Shown: positions 44,341 through 53,360 of the stretch, in pieces
Position numbering within the stretch: the first letter of the stretch is position 1
Layout of the letters: every line of letters starts with the position of its first letter
Origin: Enterococcus_D entomosocium
GTDB taxonomy: Bacteria; Bacillota; Bacilli; Lactobacillales; Enterococcaceae
Assembly (NCBI RefSeq): GCF_030441895.1
Contig: NZ_JARJAS010000013.1
Reading direction: 5' to 3' (one strand)
Length of the DNA stretch: 64,000 nt
Made by a program: the position numbers and the translations under genes
The notes under the pieces: generated by a model
The model's database searches: none
Seen by the model: only the letters and a program-made list of their open reading frames with translations
What the model was told of the DNA's origin: nothing

Positions 44341-45771
44341 ATGAGTTTCCCAAAACATTTTTTATGGGGCGGCGCTTCGGCGGCAAACCAATATGAAGGC
44401 GGCTATAATGAGGGCGGAAAAGGGCTCGCTTGTGCTGACTTGATCAGCGGTGGCAGCCATACGACTTCTCGGAAAATCACAGCAAAAATTGAAGAAGAGT
44501 TGTTGTATCCAAGCCACGAAGCAACTGATTTTTATCATCATTATCAAGAAGATATTGCATTGTTTGCAGAAGCTGGATTTAAAGCTTTCCGCATGTCTAT
44601 CAACTGGACCCGGATTTTTCCCAAGGGCAACGACGCTGAACCGAATGAAGAAGGCCTGGCCTTTTATGATCGCGTGTTTGACGAGTGTCGGAAGTACGGG
44701 ATTGAACCAATTGTAACCATTGCTCATTTTGATGTTCCCGCATATTTGAGCCAAGAATACAATGGTTGGGCGAGTCGTGACGTGATCGACTTTTATGCGA
44801 GATATGCGGCGGTGTTGTTTGAACGCTATCACGAAAAAGTAAACTATTGGATCACTTTTAATGAAATCAACACGGCCACCTTAAGTATCGGAAACTTTTT
44901 ATCACTGGGACTGCAAGTTGGTGAATCTGAATTTATCAATCAGCCGGATAATCTACAGCAACGCTACCAAGCCCTGCATCATCAATTTGTTGCCAGTGCA
45001 AAGGTTGTCGCTTACGGACATGAGCATTATCCAGACCTGAAAATCGGCTGTATGATTTCTTATATGCCACGCTATACTTATACTAGCCATCCAAATGATG
45101 TATTACTAGCCAAACAAGAAGAAAATATGCACTCGAAATTTTGTGGCGATGTGCAGGTCACAGGGAAATATCCTTATTATGCAAAGAAATATTTTGCTGA
45201 TCATGGCTTTGCAATCGAGTTTGCACCAGAAGATCAAGCGATCCTAGCTAAGGGAACAGTGGATTACTACACGTTTAGTTACTATCTAACACTTTGTGTC
45301 TCTGCAGATGAGAAAGTTACCAAAAATGGGCACAGTATGATTGGTGGTTCAGGCGTAAATAATCCTTATCTAGAGCAGACGGAATGGAATGCGATGATTG
45401 ATCCAGTAGGATTGAGAATTGCGTTGAATGATATTTATGATCGCTACCAACTGCCATTGATGATCGTGGAAAATGGGATCGGGGTTTCAGAAACTGTTGC
45501 TGAAGATGGACAGATTCATGATGATTATCGCATCGATTATTTAGAAAAGCATATTGCTGAAATGGAGAAAGCCATCGATGATGGTGTCGAGTTGATTGGT
45601 TACACGATTTGGAGTGCCGTTGATATTGTCAGTGCTTCTACAGGAGAAATGAAAAAAAGGTATGGCATCATTTTTGTGGATAAATATGACGACGGGACAG
45701 GGACTTTAGATAGAAAGAAAAAAGACAGTTTCTATTGGTATCAAAAAGTGATTGAACGAAACGGCTTATGA
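44341..45771 (+). CDS. bglA: 6-phospho-beta-glucosidase (GH1)
   Basis: A 476-residue glycoside hydrolase family 1 enzyme: N-terminal FLWGGASAANQYEGG, acid/base glutamate in TFNEIN (about residue 175) and nucleophile glutamate in VENG (about 378). The KKRYGIIFVDKYDDGTG segment near the end is typical of the 6-phospho branch. It hydrolyses the phosphorylated beta-glucosides delivered by EIIBCA. ATG 44341 is used since AAAGGA lies nine bases upstream; ATG 44332 overlaps that site. Confidence 0.92.
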   Translation: MSFPKHFLWGGASAANQYEGGYNEGGKGLACADLISGGSHTTSRKITAKIEEELLYPSHEATDFYHHYQEDIALFAEAGFKAFRMSINWTRIFPKGNDAEPNEEGLAFYDRVFDECRKYGIEPIVTIAHFDVPAYLSQEYNGWASRDVIDFYARYAAVLFERYHEKVNYWITFNEINTATLSIGNFLSLGLQVGESEFINQPDNLQQRYQALHHQFVASAKVVAYGHEHYPDLKIGCMISYMPRYTYTSHPNDVLLAKQEENMHSKFCGDVQVTGKYPYYAKKYFADHGFAIEFAPEDQAILAKGTVDYYTFSYYLTLCVSADEKVTKNGHSMIGGSGVNNPYLEQTEWNAMIDPVGLRIALNDIYDRYQLPLMIVENGIGVSETVAEDGQIHDDYRIDYLEKHIAEMEKAIDDGVELIGYTIWSAVDIVSASTGEMKKRYGIIFVDKYDDGTGTLDRKKKDSFYWYQKVIERNGL

Positions 45772-45777
45772 TTAAAT

Positions 45778-45816
45778 ACTCCAGTACTTGCGGTGTACAA
45801 GTGCTGGAGTTTTTTT
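45778..45816 (+). terminator. Terminator of bgl operon
   Basis: ACTCCAGTACTTG (45778-45790) pairs with CAAGTGCTGGAGT (45798-45810), one G-T wobble, then seven T. Confidence 0.92.
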
Positions 45817-45847
45817 GCGTATCAATTTCAGCGCGTACAAAACAAGA

Positions 45848-45874
45848 ACCACGCGTAAAACACGCGTGGTCCAT
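45848..45874 (-). terminator. Terminator after YtcJ-like gene
   Basis: ACCACGCGT / ACGCGTGGT with five-base loop; read on the minus strand it is followed by a T-rich stretch. Confidence 0.65.
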
Positions 45875-45888
45875 ATCAGGGGTTCATG

Positions 45889-47493
45889 TTAGTTGCCCCG
45901 ATAAACAAATCGTCCATCAAATACGGTGGCTTCAACGGTCGTTTGAAGCAATTCTTCGGCAGTTAAAGGCAAGATGTTTTGTGACAAAATACAAAGATCG
46001 GCTAAACAGCCAACTTCTAATTGACCGATATCTTGCCGACTCAAGGCTTTGGCGGCGCCTGCGGTGTGGGCATAGAGGGCATCGGCGATGGTGATTTTTT
46101 CCTGTGGCATCAATCCGCCTGCTGGCTGGCCATTTTTTTCTTGCCGAGCAACCGCATAATACAGCGAGTCTAAAGGGGGCACGTCGATCACGACCGGCGT
46201 ATCAGTCCCAAAAGCCAAGGTGGCACCTTGCTCTAGAAAGGATTGAAAAGGAAACATTTGACTGGCACGCTGAGGTCCTACTTCTTCATCGAGGGTCTCA
46301 TAACCGACTAATAAATGGCTAGGCTGTACGGAGAGTACCAGTTGTTCTTGGCGAACTAGTGGCAAATCGGCGGCATCCATCACTTCCAAGTGTTCCAAGG
46401 TATTGGCTTTTCCTTTAGAAAGCGGGTGAGCAGCAGCACTTTCTTGATAAAAGAGGAGTGCTTGTCGAATCGCTTCATCACCGATGGTATGGATGCGCAT
46501 CGGCCAGTCTTGCTGGTTAGCTTGTAATATAAAGCGGCGCATCCGTTGAACATCGATCAACGGCATCCCGACATCACCAGCAAAATACGGTGTTTCATAT
46601 TCCGCTTTTAAAAAAGCGGTGTGAGTACTCGTCACGCCGTCAAAAAATTGTTTGACGCCGCCCATTTGTACTTTTTCGGAGCGATACGTACGGTAAGTTT
46701 CTTTTAGTTGTGTGATGTCTTCTCGCATGGCTGGATAAAAGACAGCGCGCAAGGTCGCTTCTGCTTCCGTTTGTCGATAAAGATTGGGGTAGACCAAATC
46801 GTCCCAGCTTTCTCCTGTCAAGGCAACATCGCCGATCGTCGTGATGCCGTATTGATTGAGCTGTTTCATATAGGTCAAAAACGCAGCAGGGCTTTGCGCT
46901 TGGAATGACTGTAAGACCTTTGCTAAATAATGAATGGCGATCGCTTCTAAAAAGCAGCCGCTTAATTGTCCGCTGTTTTCGTCAAGCAATGCCTCCCCGC
47001 TGATCCCCGTTGGCAAGTTCTCAGGTGTGATCCCTAAAGCAGCGATCCCTTGGCTATTCAACCAAATGCTGTGGGCATCACCGGAAATCAGCATGACAGG
47101 CGTGTCGGCACAATAGTTGTCGATCGAATCTTTCGTTGGGTAGACTTGCTGACCGAAATCACTGCTGAACCAGCCGATGCCGATTTTCCATCCATGGGTG
47201 ATGGGCAGCGCGGGCACTTGCTGGGCAACGGCTTCTTCTGTCACTCCCGTAAGATGGGTCAGTGCCCCTTGATGGAGTAATGCGGAAAGATAAAAATGAA
47301 CATGAGCATCAATAAAGCCCGGGATGATCATTTGTTCTTTGAGATCAATGACCTGGGTGTCTTCAGCAAGTGTTGGCAGCGCTGAAAGAGGACCCACAGC
47401 CGTGATTTTCTGGTCTTCTATCAGGAGAAAGCCCGCAAAAGTCGTTTTCGTTTTGGTATCAAAGATGTGTTCAGATTTTAGTAATAGTGACAA
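45889..47493 (-). CDS. YtcJ-like metal-dependent amidohydrolase
   Basis: A 534-residue amidohydrolase of the amidohydrolase_3 (YtcJ) group. DAHVHF (about residues 61-66) gives the first two metal ligands, IHTIGD a later His, NTLEH another, and FGTDTPV the catalytic Asp. Substrate unknown; members cleave amide or imide bonds in diverse small molecules. It starts at TTG 47493, directly after the stop of the PotD-type gene with no gap, so it depends on translational coupling. The pairing with a polyamine-type binding protein suggests it processes an imported amine or amide. It is not an allantoinase by sequence type. Confidence 0.82.
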   Translation of the reverse strand: MSLLLKSEHIFDTKTKTTFAGFLLIEDQKITAVGPLSALPTLAEDTQVIDLKEQMIIPGFIDAHVHFYLSALLHQGALTHLTGVTEEAVAQQVPALPITHGWKIGIGWFSSDFGQQVYPTKDSIDNYCADTPVMLISGDAHSIWLNSQGIAALGITPENLPTGISGEALLDENSGQLSGCFLEAIAIHYLAKVLQSFQAQSPAAFLTYMKQLNQYGITTIGDVALTGESWDDLVYPNLYRQTEAEATLRAVFYPAMREDITQLKETYRTYRSEKVQMGGVKQFFDGVTSTHTAFLKAEYETPYFAGDVGMPLIDVQRMRRFILQANQQDWPMRIHTIGDEAIRQALLFYQESAAAHPLSKGKANTLEHLEVMDAADLPLVRQEQLVLSVQPSHLLVGYETLDEEVGPQRASQMFPFQSFLEQGATLAFGTDTPVVIDVPPLDSLYYAVARQEKNGQPAGGLMPQEKITIADALYAHTAGAAKALSRQDIGQLEVGCLADLCILSQNILPLTAEELLQTTVEATVFDGRFVYRGN

Positions 47494-48573
47494 TTATAAT
47501 CCCAACTTCCATTCAAGGAAAAGGTCGTTGTAAAGCTCAACCGCTTCTTTTCCTAAGTATTCATAATGTTCCATTTGTTCCATCGCACTTGGCTCAGGGT
47601 AGAAAGCTTTGTCAGCAGTCAGTTCAGCCGGCAGCATGGCTTTGGCCGTTTCACTCGGCGTGGCATAGCCTACGTATTCGGCATTTTGTGCGGCATTTTC
47701 TGGGCGGAGCATAAAATTGATGAAGGCGTAGGCTCCTTCAAGATTACCAACGGTTTTCGGGATCGCAAAATTGTCTGTCCAAATCGCACCGCCGTCATTG
47801 GGAACGATATAGGTGACGGCAGGATTTTCCGCCATCACATAAGCGGCATCGCCCGAATACCCGATTCCTAAAGGGGCATCGTTGTTGATCATCAAGGTTT
47901 TGATCTCGTCGGTCAAAACTGCTTTGACATTGGGACGGATACTTTCCAGCTTCTTCAAGGCTTTGGCGACTTTGGTCGGGTCTTTTTCATTTTGGGAAAG
48001 ACCGAGCGTCTGTAACGCGATTCCTAAGGTTTCGCGAGCACCATCCACCATCAATACATCATTTTTAAATGCAGGGTTCCATAAATCCCCCCAGCCATGG
48101 ATCGAAGAAACATCGACTTCTTCAGTATTTGCCATGATCCCGATCGTGCCCCAAAAATAGGGGATCGAATAGGTATTGTTTGGATCAAAGGCTTGATCCA
48201 TCAAAAAAGGCGACAGATCTTCCGTTCCCGTCAATTTCTGATGATCTAAAGGCACTAACAGTCCTTCTTCGATCATTTTCGGAATGATCGATTCGCTAGG
48301 GAAAACCAAATCATAGCGTGAGCCGCCTTGTTTGATTTTTGTTTCCATCGCTTCGTTGGAGTCAAATGTATTATAAATCACTGAGTAACCAGTCTCAGTC
48401 TCGAATGTTTTGATCAATTCGGGGTCAATATATTCGCCCCAATTGTAAATAATCACTGTATTTTTGTCGGACGACGTTGCTGCCCCCGATTCTTTCGTTA
48501 ACACCGAAGCACCGAAAAACAGCAATGCGGTGATGCCGATCACACCGCCAAAAAATACCCACAACCTTTTCAA
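47494..48573 (-). CDS. PotD-type spermidine/putrescine-binding protein (orphan)
   Basis: A 359-residue type-1 polyamine-binding protein. It starts with a membrane segment (about 5-24, LWVFFGGVIGITALLFFGA) that lacks a lipobox cysteine, so it is anchored or cleaved. Family segments are YNWGEYIDPELI, FPSESIIPKMI, YFWGTIGI and GYSGDA. Polyamine uptake with PotABC is the known role; the potABC genes are not adjacent. The only partner is the coupled amidohydrolase. Confidence 0.85.
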   Translation of the reverse strand: MKRLWVFFGGVIGITALLFFGASVLTKESGAATSSDKNTVIIYNWGEYIDPELIKTFETETGYSVIYNTFDSNEAMETKIKQGGSRYDLVFPSESIIPKMIEEGLLVPLDHQKLTGTEDLSPFLMDQAFDPNNTYSIPYFWGTIGIMANTEEVDVSSIHGWGDLWNPAFKNDVLMVDGARETLGIALQTLGLSQNEKDPTKVAKALKKLESIRPNVKAVLTDEIKTLMINNDAPLGIGYSGDAAYVMAENPAVTYIVPNDGGAIWTDNFAIPKTVGNLEGAYAFINFMLRPENAAQNAEYVGYATPSETAKAMLPAELTADKAFYPEPSAMEQMEHYEYLGKEAVELYNDLFLEWKLGL

Positions 48574-48840
48574 CTCATCAATTCCTTCTTTCTCTACAAT
48601 TTCGTATTTCTTGAGTAGCGTAATTGATTTTTAAAGAAAAGGCAATAAAAAAATGAAGAAAAAATAAACCCGTTTCTTTCAAGGCTTAGCAGGAGGAACG
48701 GCCAGGTGGCTGGGGCAGTTTCCAAACATATCATTTGTCAAATTTCTTCCTTTTGCCTAAGCTAGGGAAGTGAGAAATCAAGGGATGGAAAAACAGGAAC
48801 CTCTCTTTGATGAAGAATGAATGTAAGGAGTGAAGCATCA

Positions 48841-49809
48841 ATGGAAACACGTGCTGTCGTTATTGAAGCCTATGGTGGAAAAGACCAATTAAAAGAAGCA
48901 ACGGTCCAATTACCTGAATTAAAAGCAAATCAATTATTAGTTAAAGTTGCCGCAACATCCATCAACCCAATCGATTGGAAATTAAGAGAAGGCTATTTGA
49001 AACAAATGTTTCCATGGGACTTCCCAATTATTTTAGGCTGGGATGTCGCAGGGGATATCGTAGAAATAGGCGCTGACGTGACAGAATTCAAAGTTGGCGA
49101 TGCGATCTATGCCCGCCCTGAAACGACTCGTTTTGGGACGTATGCTGATTACGCCATCGTCGATGCTGAGTTAGCAGCGATCAAACCAGAAAACCAAAAC
49201 TACGCAGAAGCAGTTGCAGTGCCATTAGCTGGTTTGACTGCTTACCAAGCGTTGTTTGAACACGGTCGTTTAAAAGCAGGGGAAAAAGTCTTGATCCATG
49301 CCGGAGCAGGCGGAGTTGGTACCTATGCGATCCAACTAGCAAAAGCAGCTGGCGCTTACGTCATCACGACGGCTAGTCCTCGTAACCATGAGTTATTACA
49401 AAAACTTGGTGCCGATGAGATCATCGATTACCACACGACAGATTTTGAAGAAGTCTTGCAAGACATCGATTTGGTCTTTGATACGATGGGGGGCGACACC
49501 CAGAAGAAAAGTTTCACTGTCTTAAAACCTAAGGGCCGTCTGATCTCGATTTTGAGTATTGAAGACGAAGACTTGGCAAAAGAAAAAGACATCTTCGCCA
49601 AAGCAGTTTGGTTACGAACCAACGGCAAACAATTGGCAGAATTGACAGAGCTGATCGAAGCAGAAAAAGTCACCAGTATCATCGGTGCAACCTTCCCATT
49701 GACAGCACAAGGAATTTACGATGCCCACGCATTGAGTGAGACACACCATGCAGTAGGTAAGATCGTTATTGAAAATCAAGACAATTTCATCAGCCAAGAC
49801 GCAGAATAA
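48841..49809 (+). CDS. MDR-family NAD(P)H-dependent oxidoreductase (zinc-free)
   Basis: A 322-residue medium-chain dehydrogenase of the quinone oxidoreductase kind: GroES-like N-terminal half (INPIDWKLREG, GWDVAGDIVEIG) and Rossmann half with AGAGGVGTYAIQLAK (about 150-164). The zinc ligands of alcohol dehydrogenases are absent. Probably reduces quinones or enones. ATG 48841 with AAGGAG ten bases upstream is preferred over a longer frame. It lies 14 bp before the endonuclease V-like gene, so the two may share a transcript. Confidence 0.88.
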   Translation: METRAVVIEAYGGKDQLKEATVQLPELKANQLLVKVAATSINPIDWKLREGYLKQMFPWDFPIILGWDVAGDIVEIGADVTEFKVGDAIYARPETTRFGTYADYAIVDAELAAIKPENQNYAEAVAVPLAGLTAYQALFEHGRLKAGEKVLIHAGAGGVGTYAIQLAKAAGAYVITTASPRNHELLQKLGADEIIDYHTTDFEEVLQDIDLVFDTMGGDTQKKSFTVLKPKGRLISILSIEDEDLAKEKDIFAKAVWLRTNGKQLAELTELIEAEKVTSIIGATFPLTAQGIYDAHALSETHHAVGKIVIENQDNFISQDAE

Positions 49810-49823
49810 AGGAGGCTGAACCG

Positions 49824-50186
49824 ATGCGCTTATGGCATGAAGCACTGATACCTGCTTTGCCCCGGCAGCAGCTGTTAGGCCAGCATCGTGAAGCAGCAGC
49901 CTTACGAGGGTTAGGCTGGGGCAAGAAGCACGCAACGGTCGATTACGTTTTTACTCATCCACCCTATAAATTGGTTCAATACCATCAGTTAGTGCTGGAT
50001 GAAATGACCCGTCGAGGCTATCGGCCAGCACCTGAATGGTACGATCCAGCGTATCGTGGCAAAAATCTGCCGCTGGAACCATTCGTTCAAGCAGTCCCTT
50101 TGACTACGACGATCTATCCAGAACATGATGAAGCATACTTGGAAGAATGCTTAGTGAATCTCCATCGTAAGGGGATCTATCTTTAA
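49824..50186 (+). CDS. Pyrimidine-dimer DNA glycosylase/endonuclease V-like protein
   Basis: A 120-residue protein with the N-terminal MRLWHEALIPALPRQQLLGQHRE stretch typical of the TIGR02328 group, which belongs to the T4 endonuclease V (Pyr_excise) superfamily, plus GKKHATVDYVF. The phage enzyme incises at UV-induced pyrimidine dimers; whether this bacterial branch does so is not proven. It follows the MDR gene by 14 bp with AAGGAGG before the ATG and is closed by a terminator. Confidence 0.72.
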   Translation: MRLWHEALIPALPRQQLLGQHREAAALRGLGWGKKHATVDYVFTHPPYKLVQYHQLVLDEMTRRGYRPAPEWYDPAYRGKNLPLEPFVQAVPLTTTIYPEHDEAYLEECLVNLHRKGIYL

Positions 50187-50191
50187 AGACC

Positions 50192-50231
50192 AAACACTTT
50201 CCTGAATTTTTGTTCGGGAAAGTGTTTTTTT
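50192..50231 (+). terminator. Terminator after endonuclease V-like gene
   Basis: AAACACTTTCC (50192-50202) pairs with GGAAAGTGTTT (about 50217-50227), T-run follows. Confidence 0.88.
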
Positions 50232-50248
50232 CGCTTTAAAATCGTTAA

Positions 50249-50263
50249 CTTACAAAAAGTAAG
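50249..50263 (+). promoter_or_regulatory. Inverted repeat upstream of LLM gene
   Basis: CTTAC-AAAAA-GTAAG, 77 bp before the LLM start. Such short palindromes are often sites for MarR or HxlR regulators of redox enzymes; the regulator is unknown. Confidence 0.4.
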
Positions 50264-50339
50264 CATATTGTTCGCAACTTTTTTTGTTCCTTGTTATAGT
50301 GAGAACAGAGAATCAGTAATGAGAAATGAGGAAAAGAAA

Positions 50340-51401
50340 ATGACCATCAATCACAGAAATCTTGAATTTGGGTTAGATACTTTTGGCGATCTAGCCTTTG
50401 ATGATACAACGAAAGAACGGATCAGTTACAGCGAATCGTTGCGCAATATCGTAGCGGAAGGAAAATTAGCCGATGAAGTCGGCATCGATGTCATTGCCTT
50501 AGGGGAGCACCATCGGGAAGAATATTCGATCTCAAGTCCTGATACGGTATTAGCGGCTTTAGCAATGGTTACCAAAACCATCAAATTAGGTACCGGTGTA
50601 ACTGTCTTGAGTTCGGATGATCCCGTGCGGGTCTACGAACGGTTCGCGACTGTTGATGCGTTGTCGAACGGTCGCGCACAAATCATGCTGGGACGAGGCT
50701 CTTTTACTGAATCATTCCCTCTATTCGGCTATGACTTGCAAGATTATGAAGAACTATTTGAAGAAAAAACAGCAATGTTCAGTGAATTGAGAAAAGGCAA
50801 ACCATTAACTTGGGAAGGCAAGTTCACGCAATCCTTAAAAAATGCCGACGTTTTTCCAAAAATCGAGGGGCATCAATTAGATACCTATGTGGGTGTCGGT
50901 GGAACCCCTGAATCGATCATTCGTGCCGTCCGTTATGGGTTTCCCGTTATGTTAGCGATCATCGGTGGTGAACCTGCTCGTTTTGCGCCCTATGTTGACC
51001 TATATAAAAAGGCAGCGCAGCAACTGGGGCAACCGATTTTACCAATCGGCATGCACTCTCATGGTGTGATCGCCGATACCGACGAAGAAGCCTATGAAAT
51101 CGGCTGGAATTACATCAAAAAGAGCATGGACAAAATCGGTCTTGATCGCGGCTGGCCAGCTATGAGCAAAGAGCGCTTTGACTTTGAAGTCGAACATGGG
51201 TCTTATTATGTTGGCAGTCCAGAAACCGTGGCGCAAAAAATCGCCCGTATGATGCCGCAAGTCGGTGTAGAACGCTTTGATCTGGTTTACGGTACTGGCG
51301 GCCAGCTGCAAAAAGACCGTTTCAAAACGATTGAATTGTATGGAACCAAAGTGATTCCACGAGTGAAAGAATTGTTGGCAGCAGGTGATGGCAATGCCTA
51401 A
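50340..51401 (+). CDS. LLM-class flavin-dependent oxidoreductase
   Basis: A 353-residue luciferase-like monooxygenase family protein. GLDTFGDL at the N terminus, GEHHREEYSISSP (about 55-67), LGTGVTVLSSDDPVRVYE and GRGSFTESFPLFGY are typical of the LLM subgroup found in Firmicutes. It probably binds FMN. ATG 50340 follows GAGG. It overlaps the next gene by eight bases, suggesting that the two work as a redox pair. Confidence 0.87.
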   Translation: MTINHRNLEFGLDTFGDLAFDDTTKERISYSESLRNIVAEGKLADEVGIDVIALGEHHREEYSISSPDTVLAALAMVTKTIKLGTGVTVLSSDDPVRVYERFATVDALSNGRAQIMLGRGSFTESFPLFGYDLQDYEELFEEKTAMFSELRKGKPLTWEGKFTQSLKNADVFPKIEGHQLDTYVGVGGTPESIIRAVRYGFPVMLAIIGGEPARFAPYVDLYKKAAQQLGQPILPIGMHSHGVIADTDEEAYEIGWNYIKKSMDKIGLDRGWPAMSKERFDFEVEHGSYYVGSPETVAQKIARMMPQVGVERFDLVYGTGGQLQKDRFKTIELYGTKVIPRVKELLAAGDGNA

Positions 51402-52110
51402 AACCATCGGTATTTTAGGCGCAGGCAAGTTAGGCTTAGCGCTCGCAAATCTTGGTGCCCAGGCGGGCTATCGGGTCTTGATTGCTAGTACGAAGCCAGC
51501 AGAAAAAATCGCCTTGTCCGTTTCTGTGTTGGCTCCGGGAGCAATCGCAAAAAATGCCGCTGAAGTGATGGCGGAAGCTCAAACGATCATTTTGGCCATT
51601 CCGTTGAGTAAGTACCAACAGCTGCCGGCAGAAGCTTTGGCTGGTAAGCTAGTGATCGATGCCATGAATTATTGGTGGGAAGTCGATGGCAAAGAAACAG
51701 AATACTCATCCATCGAGCAGACTTCTTCGGAACGTGTGCAACGCTATTTTTCCCAAAGTAAAGTAGTCAAAGGATTCAATCATATGGGGTACCACGACAT
51801 CCAAGAGGAATCCTTGCTGACGAGAACGGCTGCTCAAGGAACTGCCAAAAAAGCCATCGCCATTGCTGGTGATGACCAAACCGCCCTCGATCAGACAGAC
51901 GAAATCGTTGACGCTTTCGGCTTTGATCCCTTTCCTATCGGTGCTTTAGCTAATGGCATCATGTTGGAACCCGGCAGTCCTTTCTTTGGTGCCAATCAAA
52001 CCAAAGAGGGATTGACGGCATTGATGAAGGAGTTTTGGAGCAGTGAGAAAGGGCAAGCGTTTCTGGCGCGTCCTTCCGCTGTGAGTAACAAGCAGCAGGC
52101 TTCGCAGTAA
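51394..52110 (+). CDS. NADPH-dependent F420-reductase-like protein
   Basis: A 238-residue Rossmann protein beginning MPKTIGILGAGKLGLALA, the dinucleotide-binding loop of the F420H2:NADP oxidoreductase-like/YrpG group, with ILAIPLSKYQQLP and VVKGFNHMGYHD. F420 is not made by Firmicutes of this kind, so it more likely handles NAD(P) and a flavin or small ketone. ATG 51394 with AGGTG upstream, inside the end of the LLM gene; ATG 51388 is possible. A terminator follows. Confidence 0.78.
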   Translation: MPKTIGILGAGKLGLALANLGAQAGYRVLIASTKPAEKIALSVSVLAPGAIAKNAAEVMAEAQTIILAIPLSKYQQLPAEALAGKLVIDAMNYWWEVDGKETEYSSIEQTSSERVQRYFSQSKVVKGFNHMGYHDIQEESLLTRTAAQGTAKKAIAIAGDDQTALDQTDEIVDAFGFDPFPIGALANGIMLEPGSPFFGANQTKEGLTALMKEFWSSEKGQAFLARPSAVSNKQQASQ

Positions 52111-52148
52111 AAGAGCCGCCTCCATGTACGACTGGATACGATAAAAAC

Positions 52149-52179
52149 AACCCTCTTCTCAAAAAAGAAGAGGGTTTTT
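52149..52179 (+). terminator. Terminator after LLM operon
   Basis: AACCCTCTTCT (52149-52159) pairs with AGAAGAGGGTT (52166-52176), T-run follows. Confidence 0.92.
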
Positions 52180-52345
52180 CCCATCCAGTCAAATCAGCAC
52201 GTGGTCGCTAAAAAATACAATGTGATTGTTACGATTGTGATTCGTAAGCAGTGGTTGTTACGTTTACGTCTCTGCCAGACGTTCCATAGTGTACATATCA
52301 GCCTGTACCTGCTTTGTGCTCGCCTTTGACACCCACCCATATTGA

Positions 52346-52798
52346 TTAAAGATCGACTAGCCAGTTGGTTTGTTGGATCTTTCCATCTAATTCTCGCAGC
52401 TGCTTGGCGGTCGCATTCAATTGCTCCGTTAGCGTTTTTGTATCGATCGTACGCACCAGTCGAATTTCGTTGCGACCTATTCGGGGAGCTGCTTTGGTTT
52501 CATCCAGTGCTTGCGTTAGCAGTGCATGCTTGCGGCGCAGCTGTTCTCGCTGTTCTAGTGCTTCCATCAGCAATAACGCACTATCTGCTAAAGAGGCAGT
52601 CGCATTTTTCCGATTGATGGCAACGACTAATTCTGAATATTGTTGATTGATCTCATCGTATTCCTTGAACAATTCTGTGATACTACGATCCAAGGTATCG
52701 CCTTCTTGGACTAACACACTGCTAGAGATCTCGTTACGTAATTGAAACAGACGATTGTTCAAATCCCGTCTTAAAAGTAACGCTTCTGCTAATTTCAT
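52346..52798 (-). CDS. DIP1984-family protein
   Basis: A 150-residue, strongly helical protein (MKLAEALLLRRDLNNRLFQLRNEI start) of the DIP1984 group, sometimes annotated septicolysin. Long charged helices suggest a coiled coil. Conserved RGxxRNEIRLVRTID-type segment (RIGRNEIRLVRTID) is present. Function unknown; no signal peptide. AAGGAG before ATG. The 52180-52345 stretch downstream shows no gene. Confidence 0.75.
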   Translation of the reverse strand: MKLAEALLLRRDLNNRLFQLRNEISSSVLVQEGDTLDRSITELFKEYDEINQQYSELVVAINRKNATASLADSALLLMEALEQREQLRRKHALLTQALDETKAAPRIGRNEIRLVRTIDTKTLTEQLNATAKQLRELDGKIQQTNWLVDL

Positions 52799-52934
52799 TT
52801 TGGCACACTCCTTTTTACAAATGAGAACAGCTTATCTAGTTCTTATCCTAGAGAAGAACGTGATGAAAGGCAAGCAAGATGCAAAAAAAGGTCTGCCAGA
52901 AAAATCATAAAAAACTGAATATTCGCAATTCTTG

Positions 52935-52963
52935 TTGACTTCCAAAAACACCAATAGTATACT
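52935..52963 (+). promoter_or_regulatory. Promoter of second Met T-box transcript
   Basis: TTGACT (52935-52940), 17 bp, TATACT (52958-52963). Confidence 0.8.
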
Positions 52964-53024
52964 TTATAACAATCATGAAATAGACCAAAAAACGTCATTT
53001 ACCTGTTTTTTAGATAAAAAGAAA

Positions 53025-53287
53025 GACGATGAAGAGAAGAGTAGCTTTGGAATCTGTTAGAAGAGAACCCGGATGGTGAGAAAGGGCAGCAGAAAAAAAG
53101 TGAAGATGAGCTCTGAGTGATCTGATTTGTTCACGCAAATCAGACGGAAAGCAGCCGTTATCGTGCCAAGTATCTTAGCGTACTGTTGAGGTGCCATTTG
53201 TGAGGATGGTGCGAAAAAGGGTGGTAACACGAAAATCTCGTCCCTTTGTTTGTCAAAATTGATAAGCAAAGGGATGAGGTTTTTTCT
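53025..53287 (+). promoter_or_regulatory. T-box leader, methionine specifier, of OppA-type gene
   Basis: Stem I starts near GACGATGAAGAG with a GGATGGTG apical element. The specifier ATG is at 53106-53108 in GAAG-ATG-AGCTCTGAG, the same frame as the metQ leader. The T-box motif AGGGTGGTAACACG is at about 53218-53231. The terminator CTCGTCCCTTTG / CAAAGGGATGAG with T-run ends at about 53287. It indicates that the binding protein downstream supplies methionine, probably as peptides. Confidence 0.9.
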
Positions 53288-53360
53288 TTTTATCGATGAA
53301 TGCGTTTTTTGCCGTCATGAAAAACACTTGCGTTGGTTGCGCAATCACATAGGAGGAAGA

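Noticed and set aside
45889..47493. Allantoinase, which would complete the ureide pathway
   Set aside because: The protein belongs to the YtcJ/amidohydrolase_3 group by length and motifs and is linked to a PotD-type gene 16 kb from the ureide loci.
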